From contig NC_089722.1 in NCBI RefSeq assembly GCF_035083965.1, positions 42,173,697 through 42,237,696 of the forward strand: a stretch of DNA of 64,000 nucleotides, written 5' to 3'. The notes below the pieces were generated by a model. It was not told the origin of the DNA. It ran no database searches and saw only the letters and a program-made list of their open reading frames with translations. How positions within the stretch are numbered: position 1 is the stretch's first letter; each line of letters begins with the position of its first letter. Positions 39,301-49,600 of the stretch are shown here, in pieces. A program made the translations under genes and the position numbers. The stretch comes from Branchiostoma lanceolatum. Lineage: Eukaryota > Chordata > Leptocardii > Amphioxiformes > Branchiostomatidae.

Positions 39301-40866
39301 CCAGACCCTAGCCTCCTTCGCAGACTTCCTATAACGGTGGCGTATCTATTGGGGGTGGGGGCAAGGTTCTCTAATGCCAGCAAGGGAGTTGTGCATCCGA
39401 GGGAGTTGTGTAGCCGAGGGACGACCGCAGTTTAAACTCCCTTGTCGGTGTTAGAGAACCTTGCCCCCACCCCCAATATATAAACCGCCGTTATAGGAAG
39501 TCTGCGAAGGAGGCTACCCCGACCCTAGCCCGATTTGATCTGTGATCCAGCCGAGACCTTCTCACGTTGCTGCCTTTATATAGATGAGATGTAATTTGGT
39601 CTGCCTTCAGACGTCAGGGCGTCAGGCCGAACACAAAAGGCTACCTAGACCACCTCACTGCCTTTAGAATATATACTAGGAGCGTAAACAGTAAGCAAAC
39701 GCTTCTTTTGAACACCAGGCGTCGCTTGGACAAAGCACGGTGGTGTCCATGACGGTGGTCTATTATCAGCGTTCGCGCCAAAACATAGTCCTGCGTCGGG
39801 AGCAAATAGCAGGACTTTCAAGACTAGACTTCCAAGAACAGGTGTACTCTTTGGATCCATGGATATGACTTATAGTCGTTGTTAGTGTATATGTCATACA
39901 AATTTACTTTCATTACCCGCATAACATTTTATATACAAAATAAAGGCAGGCAGACGTACATGTACATGGTGTCCAGCCATTAGTAGGATTAGACAAATTT
40001 TATCACAGGGCCACAGACATAAACACACAGAATAAAGACACACAAACACAGCCCCAAACTGAATACTTGTGTGCATTATTCAGTTATTTGAACATGAACC
40101 TTCAGCCTGACGCTTGCGATCGGTCCAACGATTTTGTGAAACGTAAATATCACGTAGCGTATCGTTCATGACTTGCTCAACCTGACACCGAGACATTCAA
40201 CCGTGACCATCGGTAGACCCCGTGTTTTTATGTCCGATGTGGCTACATTATGTGACAAACACATAAGTCATATCATATAATATATATAGTTTTTGACTGC
40301 CAACAAGCAATATCATGTTTAAGGTGTACCTGGAGTCGAGGTGGCAACAAAATTTCTTGTCTCAGACTGTATAAAGACTGAGGGGCGTACTGTGACATCG
40401 TCACTAACTTTATTTTTCAGCACAGCTAATGTAGCTTCTAGTTTTATATAGATTTTACCAGAAATGTTGAATCTTCTTACTTGATTAACTGGCCACTGTA
40501 AGTGTTTTCCTACAGCGTAACAGCGTTATCCATACCGTTACCTGTAATGTTTCATATTAATAGTCCTACGACCCTTAAATTGTACAACATACCTTTCCTT
40601 TCACTCTCAGCGATCTTCTCTGCCTGCTCAGCGTAGTCATGTCTGCCGATTTTTCTCAACAGGTCCGCCAGAAGGGTGAGATCTCCCGGATTTAACTTCT
40701 GCTCTTTCTCCAGTTGGTTACAGATCTGGTGAGCGTCGGCTTTTTGGACGAATCCCTCTGGTAAAATCTTTGCACCGCTGACATAGTTGCGGAGATCTCT
40801 TAATTCTTCATCCACAAGGTTCCGAGATATCTCCAGGTACAGATCCTGGCGAGGATTGTCCGCCAT
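33282..40866 (-). CDS. NLR2: DED-basic linker-NACHT-LRR receptor, complete (1115 aa)
   Basis: Five coding exons (40593-40866, 38708-38803, 38496-38558, 35331-38175, 33282-33351) total 3348 nt, a whole number of codons, with phases 1, 1, 1 and 2 at the junctions. The order is death effector domain, Lys/Arg-rich linker, PVPV linker, NACHT, LRRs and the conserved VPKGADTTASCLKL tail. DEDs recruit caspase-8/FADD-type adaptors by homotypic contact (family knowledge), so a cell-death or NF-kB output is inferred. ATG 40866 has A at -3. A 13-bp hairpin ends 11 nt upstream of it. A LINE sits in the last intron and a foldback element in the first. Confidence 0.85.
33815..35224 (-). mobile_element. 5'-truncated LINE with reverse transcriptase, in NLR2's last intron
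   Basis: The minus-strand frame starts inside the RT domain (IAFVDLTKAFDTV at the truncated 5' end). It continues with GVKQGCVLAPTLFS, LLFADDAALTAH (the FADD catalytic box), RLRWLGHVSRMDD, GSRPRGRPKLRYKD and a C-terminal Cys/His finger (CTFCSRICRARIGLLSHERHC, with one Cys-X2-Cys pair). The stop is at 33887. AAACATTTCAT flanks both ends (33804-33814, 35225-35235), an 11-bp target duplication. NLR1 and NLR3 have the empty site. The clade is not assigned. The element is non-autonomous because its endonuclease is missing. Confidence 0.88.
35331..38175 (-). CDS. NLR2 NACHT-LRR exon
   Basis: A 2845-bp exon runs from acceptor TTTTCAAG to a GTGAGT donor. Motifs as in NLR1: pre-NACHT KTYYELKLSHFKPLIWND, Walker A EGEAGGGKTT, Walker B VLFLLDGYDEL, TSRPSAGVQQYT, NFSHKTMQEFLAGQYV, then LRRs. 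One LRR region is a few residues shorter than in NLR1 and NLR3 (LCLRCVGMITVGMSS instead of the LGGDML-type insert). Confidence 0.95.
38496..38803 (-). CDS. NLR2 linker exons: basic NLS-like exon (38708-38803) and PVPV exon (38496-38558)
   Basis: The 96-bp exon encodes QLKRKGEDGEEFPVKKKPAP with a KRK...KKK spacing resembling a bipartite nuclear localisation signal. The 63-bp exon encodes LPVPVPVGPAETDPESSSLT. Both are symmetric phase 1-1, so either can be skipped without a frameshift. The basic exon has no recognised counterpart in NLR1 or NLR3. Confidence 0.75.
39309..39516. mobile_element. 208-bp foldback element in NLR2's first intron
   Basis: TAGCCTCCTTCGCAGACTTC at the left is mirrored by GAAGTCTGCGAAGGAGGCTA at the right. 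Pairing resumes at GGGGGTGGGGGCAAGGTTCT, giving arms of about 80 bp around a short core. Possible short duplication of GACCC at the flanks. Confidence 0.8.
40593..40866 (-). CDS. NLR2 death effector domain exon
   Basis: 91 residues from MADNPRQDLYLEISRNLVDE through ELRDLRNYVSG, DAHQICNQLEKEQKLNPGDL and TLLADLLRKIGRHDYAEQAE show the six-helix DED pattern. An RHDY stands where the RxDL box is usual. The exon ends in phase 1 at GGAAAG/GTATGT and fits the GSPKPST start of the basic linker exon. Upstream near-cognate codons are not needed: the first ATG is in frame and has A at -3. Confidence 0.85.
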
Positions 40867-40877
40867 TTGTAGAAGTT

Positions 40878-40911
40878 TAGTATCGGCTGGCACCAACACC
40901 AGCCGATACTA
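40878..40911 (-). promoter_or_regulatory. 13-bp stem hairpin just 5' of the NLR2 start codon
   Basis: TAGTATCGGCTGG and CCAGCCGATACTA form a perfect stem with an 8-nt loop. It ends 11 nt before the ATG at 40866. If transcribed it would sit in the 5' UTR next to the start codon and could slow ribosome scanning. Function is inferred. Confidence 0.5.
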
Positions 40912-42127
40912 GTGGAAATCCCCAACCTCTATCAGTCTATGTGCACTCTTGTCACCGTGTGTTTTCGAGGACCATTTTATTTGAAGCTAAAAGAAGGGGG
41001 GCCACATTCTGTCCTACTAATGATCATTGTATCTTCTTCCCTCCTTCTCAGCCTCAATTCCCTCCACTTCCGGGCTCATGCTACCATTTAGCAAGATGTG
41101 AACAGGCTATATGCTGTATATATCCAAATGCCGTATATTTGTGTAAAAATGGAACCGCAGGGATTGACATCACCCCTAGAAGTCTGTGGCACGGTCCTAT
41201 TGTTACCTGCGGTACGCCAGCCAGGTAGAGCAAGAGTTCAAAGGTGGAAGGTGACGGATCGTGCTGTCTATCATGGTTCCGGAGTCTCTGCTTGTTTGTT
41301 TGGCATAACCCGGTGAAAAAGCTGAGACGTAACACGCCAGTTTTTGTACAGTATGTAAAAGCTGTGTAAGATCAGACTGTAAGGTTTGATCCACTGGAAC
41401 TCATTTTCACCTGATTCGAGTGAGGATAATAGGTGCAAAGCGCCTTTCCCAAAGGTACAACATTAGGGCCTGCTTGGGGTCAACAACCCTAAGAACAAAA
41501 CCACCGGCTGGCCACCTTTCGTCCATTTCATACCCGATTATGGATGAAGAAGGCCATATGACCATATTCTACTCGTGAGAAGCAAGGTGTCAATCATTCT
41601 CTAGAAAATAGACTGACCTGAGTAGACAGCCTACCTAAACCATGCAAGTAAGAAAAAGAACTTGGTTGTGTGAAAGGGACCTCTTAGACGTTTGACTGAA
41701 GTCACGCACACATTGTACTTCTTACTCTAAGCCCCGAGGAAAGGTTTCTCCGCTTCCCCTCTTGCTACTAAGTAATGGCTGACCAATGAAAATACATGGC
41801 AGTACATTGTACAACTTGGAAACATAACCAGGTCCTACAATAGGTGCACCTTATAATGGAAGCTCATCTGCGTTGGTAGGTATCATTATAATACAATGCT
41901 AAACTTTCTTCCAACTTTCACGGATTGAATTTTTGACGACCACTGTCGCCCTCTTCAGGATCAATAATGACCAATCGCTGCCGAACGTAAACTCGAAGGT
42001 CTAAGTAAATCTTCATATGCCTCAATGCAGAACCAACATCTAGCAATAGTACAATGTACTAGTGGTGAGGAAGAAATCCTAGTTGTGCTTGAGGAACCTC
42101 TAACACCCTGTGTCTGATATTTGACAG

Positions 42128-43188
42128 GAGGAACTGCGAGCGTGACGGCATGAAGCTCGTACGGAAGTTCTACGGTACGCGGCTTCCAGGACTCTAACTG
42201 GGTCTTCGTGTCGAAGGGACAGAACATCAAACACTTCGTGCCGGTAATTATCACTCACTCACTTGCTCTCTCTCTCTCTCTCTCTCACTCACTCACTCAC
42301 TCACTGGGTCTTCGTGTCGAAGGGACAGAACATCAAACACTTTGTGCCGGTAATTAGCACTCTCTTACTCACTTGCTCTCTCTCTCACTCGCTCGCTCAC
42401 TCACTCACTTACTAACTCATGCGCCCTCTCGCATGCACTCACTCACTAATGCGCTTACTCGTGCACACTCATTCTCATTCATTCATGCACTCGCTCTTTC
42501 CTATACTCTCGCTCATGATCACTCACTCTAATGCACACACTAATGCACTCTCACTCACTCATGCACTCTCTCACACTCACTCATTCACTCTCACTTACTC
42601 ATGCACTCATTCACACGCACACACTCTCTCTCTTACTCAATCTCTCGATGTTTGTATACAGGATAACTGCTATATAATTGTATGTTTTCCTAATGCGGCT
42701 TTTTAGCTGAACAAGTACGCTGGGGTGAGAGCCAGTAAAAGTAATAAACACCTGCCCTTCATCCATTCATATTTGTAATAAAGAACCACATAATTGAAGA
42801 CCTTTTGTTCCGTGTTTCCGTAGCTGCCGTTTGAGGAGCACTCGGTGGTGTGGCTGGCGCAGGTGAAGGGCAGCGTCTTGTACCGGCTGGAACCGGATCC
42901 CATCTGCGAAACCACCTGCAAACCCATCGACGTCACGCTCAAACCAGGGGAAACATGTACGTACTCACTGTTACACTAACACGTGTGTGTGTGTGTGTGT
43001 GTGTGTGCGATTCTGTGTGTTTGTGAAACCACCTGCAAACCCATCGACATCACGCTCAAACCAGGGGGAACATGTACGTATTCACTTGTGTTACACTAAC
43101 ACGTGACTGTGTGTTTGTGGTTCTTTGTGTTTGTGAAACCGCCTGCAAACCCATTGACGTCACGCTCAAACCAGGAGAAACATGTATG
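42128..43188 (+). pseudogene. Third C6orf89-like copy, broken
   Basis: Exon 5 (from 42128) has lost about 28 bp after RKFYGTR, so the frame runs into a stop. The exon 5 tail with donor is repeated near 42306. Exon 6 (42824-42956) is intact, and its last about 50 bp is copied twice more (about 43025-43077 and 43135-43188). Exon 7 and exons 1-4 are missing. CTCA-type simple sequence fills 42246-42650. Confidence 0.85.
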
Positions 43189-43272
43189 TATACACTTTTA
43201 CACTAACTTTTGTTGGCCGGTGTTTCATCTGTGCCTGACTGCGAACAGCTCAATGTTCCAACACGCTTTACT

Positions 43273-43735
43273 TCAGTTAGAGTTAGGAAAAGGGTTTGGG
43301 TTTATAGGCTAAATTATGGGGTGTTGGAACATGGGGGTGAACGTGCACATGTAAAGGGTTTTGGTTTATACAGTAGGCTAAATTAGGGGGTGTTGGAACA
43401 TGGGGGTGTGCATGTACATGTAAAGGGTTTTGGTTTATAGGCTAAATTAGGGGGTGTTGGAACATGGGGGTGTACATGTACATGTACAGGGTTTGGGTTT
43501 ATAGGCTAAATCAGGGGGTGTTGGAACATGCGGGTGTGCATGTACATGTAAATGGTATGGGGTTTCTAGGCTAAATAAGGGGGTGTTGGAACATGGGGGT
43601 GTGCATGTACATGTAAAGGGTTTGGGTTTCTAGGCTAAATAAGGGGGTGTTGGAACATGGGGGTGTACATGTACATGTAAAGGGTTTATAGGCTAAATTA
43701 GGGGGTGTTGGAACATGGGGGTGTGCATGCACATG
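43273..43735. repeat. 64-bp minisatellite, about 7 copies (third unit)
   Basis: Same unit and position as at 12005-12650 and 28829-29025, with extra point variants. Homologous spacer follows to about 45700 and shows no gene. A partially duplicated segment lies around 44480-45010. Confidence 0.9.
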
Positions 43736-45699
43736 TAACCGTCTATCTGCTGCTGCTGGAGCTACATACTGGAGCTGGTACCGTTGACCTTCATCAGTCA
43801 TTTGACCTTCATCTTTGATTTTTTAAAGCAATTTGTCTTCAATGATTAATCAGGTGCCCTTTATGGGCCATACAAATTTATTTCCTGTTCTTAATTTTAT
43901 GTTCTCTGATATTTTGAAACAGAAATTCAGCAAGAGGTCAGGATGTAAATAAATGGCTGGGAGGAAAACTTGCATCTGACTATATCCACTCCCTGAAACT
44001 GTGTGAACCAAGGTAGACTTTCTCCTTAGACTCTGTTTTCATGTTGATCCAGTTCATTAATAATTATGGTGTTTTTTTTTTAATTTCTAAGAACCATCAA
44101 CACAATTTAATGTGGTATTAACATTATCATTTTGAAACAATCCATAAAAGTGCATATCTGGATAATCTATAACTGATGTTGCATTATCAGGTCCTCTAAT
44201 GGATTAAGGTTTATGACTGTTACAGTTTTATACCTGTTGTCACTTGGGTGTAAGGTAGGAATAGGGTGGGGAGGGGGGTAGCCAAAGTAAGGCCACATCA
44301 AGCTAAAACATTGGTTTGAATCACATATTTCTGGGCAGTAAAATTTGGCCTTGAATAGATGAAGAATATGATACCAAAGTACTGGGTTTATAAAACTGAT
44401 GTAAGATAGAGAAACAATCATCATACTTGGACTTAATGGTTAAAGAAAAAAACAAGGATCCTTGCATCCAACTTTGCCAGAACTGTTGGCTTTTACATTT
44501 AACTATCAGAATCACTTTTCACAACAGTGCCTCAGAACCAAAGAACTGCATTGTACGGGCCTTCTGAGTCCACACTTGGAGCTGGGTAAAGTCAGGAACG
44601 ATGTTGGGACCACCATAATGGACTTTGTGGTCAGGAAGGCAAAATATCTCTAAGGTTAGCAACATAATATCAGCAGGTGATGTAGGGACCACCAAAATGA
44701 GCTTTGTGATCAGGAAGTTGAAATATCTAAAAGAATGTATTTTTCTGGGCAATCACAAAGAATAACTTGTAGTTATGAACTAATTACTATGAATGAATCA
44801 ATAAATGATATCTTACTACACTGACTTGTTGCAGCTGCTGTTTTGTTGCATAACTAATCTCTTTTCACAATAGTGCCTGAGAACCAAAAAACTGCATTGC
44901 ACGGGCCTCGTGGATCCACATTTCGAGCTGGGTACCAATGTAAATTCAGTAAAGGTGATGACTTGTAGGGACATTGTTATCAGGAAGACAAAATACTAAG
45001 AAAACATGTTCTGGGCAATCACAAACAATAACCTGTTGCCAATGAACTGTTTTATTTAGATCTCCATTAGTGTTCAGTTTCACAAATCATACACTAATCT
45101 TCCTGGACTCTTCATTGGAGTCAACTTGTTCCAGCTGTCATGCTTTGTTGCATGATAAATGAATGAGTGGTCAAATTAATAAATGGATCAATGAACATAT
45201 GACTGAATAAATGAATGCCAGTTTGAATTATGACAAAGGTTGTGAAAATAATTCAACATACATAAGAGTTTATCACATGATAAACAATAAATCCTCTCAT
45301 TGTTCTTTCATTTGTAAGAAGGTTCTAGGTATTATTGTTTATTGTTAAGAAGACTTCCATTAGTGAAGTACAAACAAATGAACTTCACTATTCTTCCTGG
45401 AGTCATTACATATAACATACACATTACATTAGAACTTGTGAAACACACATTACTTTACACAATATATCTGTATCTGTATCTATATAGCCGGTATAACCGC
45501 CATTAGGCGGAACACACCAGCTGCACTATACATATTTACATACAATACATACATAGGTATGATCCATATGTTCTTGTTATATCATTGTGTGGTCTGCTGG
45601 TGTCTGGATGTTTGTCATATGAGCGGATGAATAGTTGAGTTGTCCTAGGAATTTGGATAAGGTCTCCAAGCAGATGTTGGGGTGACGTTTTTAGCGATG

Positions 45700-46045
45700 G
45701 GACAGCCACACCTGTAATAAACATACATGTACCTGTTAGCATACACCTTACACCTGCTGGTGTACTTACACAGGGGTCCAGACTGGAGGGCACCTGTTGG
45801 GACAGCCACACCTGTAACAAACACACCTGTTAGCACACCTGTGGTCCCCAACACCTTACACCTGCTGGTGTACTTTCATAGAGGTTCCAGACTGGAGGGT
45901 ACCTGTCAGGACAGCCACACCTGTAACAAACACACCTGTTAGCACACCTGTGGTCCCCACACCTTACACCTGCTGGTGTACTTACACAGGGGGTCCAGAC
46001 TGGAGGGCACCTGTTGGGACAGCCACACCTGTAATAAACACACCT
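45700..46045. repeat. 108-bp minisatellite in the 3' flank of NLR3, about 3 units
   Basis: Same unit as at 14230-15330 and 31437-32515, but contracted to about three units. It ends about 590 bp beyond the NLR3 stop. Confidence 0.9.
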
Positions 46046-46630
46046 ATAATAAACACAAATTTTGTAAAAGCATTAATGGACGAACCTCTGAACCATGAAA
46101 TTTCAAAATTTTCTAATGTCTACAACTACATTTATCAATGTTTCTAGTCAAGGAGTTTTAAAGAAGAACAAATCCACTTTTCACATTAACTGTAACTGCA
46201 AATGAATGTAGGTATTATAGACATGTAAGAAATGTAAATGATGTTGTATAGGCATGCAATGAATGTTTTAACTCCAATTCAATAAACATGTGAGTGCTAA
46301 TAGCAGAACGGAATTCAGGCATTGACAGACTTCACAGAATAAAAAACATAGAAGATCCTCTGTGAGAGATAAATACATTATCTGACTATAATAATCAGCC
46401 TTGTTTTCTTTTGTTCATGAAGAGCTAAAATTCTAAATTCTTGCACTTGGTTTGAGCATCAATACAATACAAGTTTATGTTGTATTTGGCAGCTTTTACT
46501 GTCTCAAATGGAAACTAAATCACATCTATATCAATGGTCCCAACATGTTGACATTACTAATTTACCTAAGAAATACAGTATGCTGACCTGAGCTGAGACA
46601 ATGTACAGAACAGATCCCCATGTTGGGGAC

Positions 46631-46694
46631 TCAGATCAGCTTCAGGCAGATGGCTGTGGTGTCCGCTTCCTCAGGAACTCCATGCCTAGAGTAC
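46631..46694 (-). CDS. NLR3 terminal coding exon
   Basis: Acceptor TACACAG, then YSRHGVPEEADTTAICLKLI and TGA. It has two residues fewer than in NLR1 and NLR2. Joins the phase-2 LRR exon. Confidence 0.8.
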
Positions 46695-49600
46695 CTGTGT
46701 ATGGAGAAAGGAAAACAGAAATGCCTACTTAATCAAAACACATTGCTATATGACAGTTTTCACTAAAGAGCATGGAAGTAAAACTGCTGTGGTGAATAAA
46801 CCATTCCAAATATATTATATAAAGTAGCTTCTTTGACAGTTAAAAATTGGTACATACAAAATAGGTATTCTGTCGTAGTATGATAAAATTGTAACTCAAT
46901 CTATACCACTGTATTACATTATGAACTTATCAGACATTTCAAGTGTCCACCTGACATGTTTCATCATATTACTGATACATTCATACAGTTATCCAGCGGT
47001 ATAGATTACAGTATTTTACTGATCAAAAGTGTCAGGTGGACACTTGAAAGGTCTGATATAAAGTTCATACTGTAATCCTGTGGTATACAATGTAGATTGA
47101 ATCATAATTTTATTCTTCAATTTCCCGGATGACAAATATTCACAAACGTACTTGTTGTTGTATAATATTAGAACATGTGTGTATGGGTGTTTCATCCACA
47201 GTGCAGATAGGCTTAGACTTGTATGGTAGCAAAAGTCAACTCACACATTTAAATTCAATGTCAATTCAAACAATTCAAAACATTTTATACCATTGAAATG
47301 TTTCTGAAATACTCTTGGTACAGTATACCATAGGATAACCGATATAACTCACAATAGCGACTCCAGTGTTGTGTGTTCCTCAGCAGCCTGCACCACAGCC
47401 TGGAACCCTGCAGGCTCCATGGAGATGTGCCGCAGGTCCAGCCGCTCCAGGGCAGGGAGTCTGGGTAGAGCCTCGGCCAGAGCCATGGCAGCGGTGTCAG
47501 ACAGGTGTGCAGGTGTGTACAGGCGACCAGACATGTTCAGGCTGGTCAGTGCCGGCAGTGCGCTGATGAGCTGTGCGACCCTCCCCAGTCCGGCTCCTGT
47601 TACTCCACTATTCCACCCGATGTTCAGCTCCTGTAGTGTGTTGTTATAGTGAGGGGCTGTGGTCAGACTCTTGTCACCAGGTGGGTTTTGTTCCATGTCC
47701 AAACTGCTGGGCTGGCAGAGTGTTTGCACTAGTGAGACAATCCCTGAGTCCCCTATGTTATTGTGGCTCACACTCAACACCTGTAATTGCACCAGGTGAG
47801 GCAGACTTTTGACCAGGAATGATATTCCCCTGTCACAGATACCTGTGTTACTGAGAACCAACACCTTCATGGCTGTGAGGTGGTGGAGGATAGCAGCCAG
47901 GCATTCCAGCCCAGGGTCTCCTATGGCATTACCACTAATGTCCAGTTTGATGAGTCTGGTTAGCTGACACAGTGCAGGGACCAGTGTGCGCATGCCTGTG
48001 AGGCTGATACCGATCCGCTCTAGGACCAACACCTGCATGGCAGTGAAGATGGGGAGGACGGCAATGAGAGACTCCAGCCCAGCGTCACCGATCTTATTAC
48101 GGCTTATATCCAGTTCTCTCAGTCCCACTAGGCAGCGCATGTAGGGAGCCAGGGATGACATGCCCACAGCTGTCATGCCAACTCCTGGTCTCAACATATC
48201 CCCTCCAAGACGGAGTACAGCCAGGTGTGGAACACTGGACAGCCCAACCTGTAGAACTTCCATCCCAGCATCACCAAGGCCAAAGTTGTGAGAAAGATGC
48301 AGCTCCTCTAACAGAGACATGTGGCTGAACCCCTGCACAAGTGGCTGGAGTGATGATGGTGTTAGGAATGTGTTGAACAGATACAGTGCCCTCAGACCAG
48401 GAACATTCTTCAGAACTGAAACCAGCCTGGCTGTCTCATCAGGTGAGTGAAATGGTACAAGGTTCAGTCTCAGGTCCAACCGCAGGTCGGGAATGGGGGA
48501 GGTGAACATCTGTTCCAGGTACTGAAGAGCTTCTGACCTATTAACATAGGACAACTCTAGTATCATTCTATCAGGGAGATGTGTAGACTGGATGTTTTCC
48601 AAGTAATACTTCAGAGCAGCATGTTGTTTCCTGTGTCTATAGCGGTCCATGATGATAACTGGCAGGGCTCTGCTCACAGCCTGCAGTACGTCCGGCTCTT
48701 TTCTTTCATTCAGAAGATCCAGGCAGAGAATCAAGAACCTCCTGTAAGTTTCAAGTGATCTTTTAATCTCTGGCTTTACAGGAAGGTGGGGCTTCATGTA
48801 CTTGACTTCCTGAAAGTCATCTGGTCGTAAATGTGAAAACTCCTTCTTACTAAGATTGCTCAGTTCCTCCATCACAGCTTGTGCTGCCCGTGAGTCACAG
48901 CCACACGTGAACTGAAGCAGGTTACTGAGTTCAAGCGCCTTGTTTACAGAGGTGAGCTGAATAAACTCTTCAATGTCTTGGTTCAACAGAGCATGAGAAA
49001 CATATTGTCCGGCCAGGAACTCTTGCATGGTCTTGTGGGAAAAGTTTAGCTGTTCCCTTGGATGTATTTTGGAGGACGAAACCTCCAAGGAGACCACACC
49101 CAGCTTTAACAGCAATTTCCAGTTAACCTTCTCCCTATTCACTTCTGTAAGATCAATCAGGGTCTCATTCCTCAGCAGTGCCTCTAGCGCAAACTTGCCA
49201 AACTGCAATAATGACTCAGCAATCTCTGTAGGCAGCCCTTCTGTTGGCATGTCCACTCCTTCCCGCTTACAGTACTTTCTAACCAGACATGTCAGCAGGT
49301 TGTCGTACAGCCCCGTCATTGTTCCAGAAGACACCATCTTTTGGTCCTCCTCCCAAAGCACACAGACAAACATCAGAAAAATTGGTGTGTAGATTAAAGT
49401 GTTCAAAAGGTTGTTATCTTTGACTTGTACAGCAAGTGTTTTTGTCAGTTCTTGCTTCCCAACAACAGTGAAATACTGCCTGATGTATTTCACCACATGT
49501 CCATGGGAGAAACCCATGATGTGTATGTGACAATCTGGCCGGGTGTACTGCTGCACTCCTGCTGAGGGTCGGGAGGTGATCACAATCGTACTGTTGGGGT

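Noticed and set aside
41890..41965. Another hammerhead-like block (CTGAAGA with GGCGAC/GTCGTC stem, minus strand)
   Set aside because: The GAAAC box is replaced by AAAAATTC, so the catalytic core is absent.
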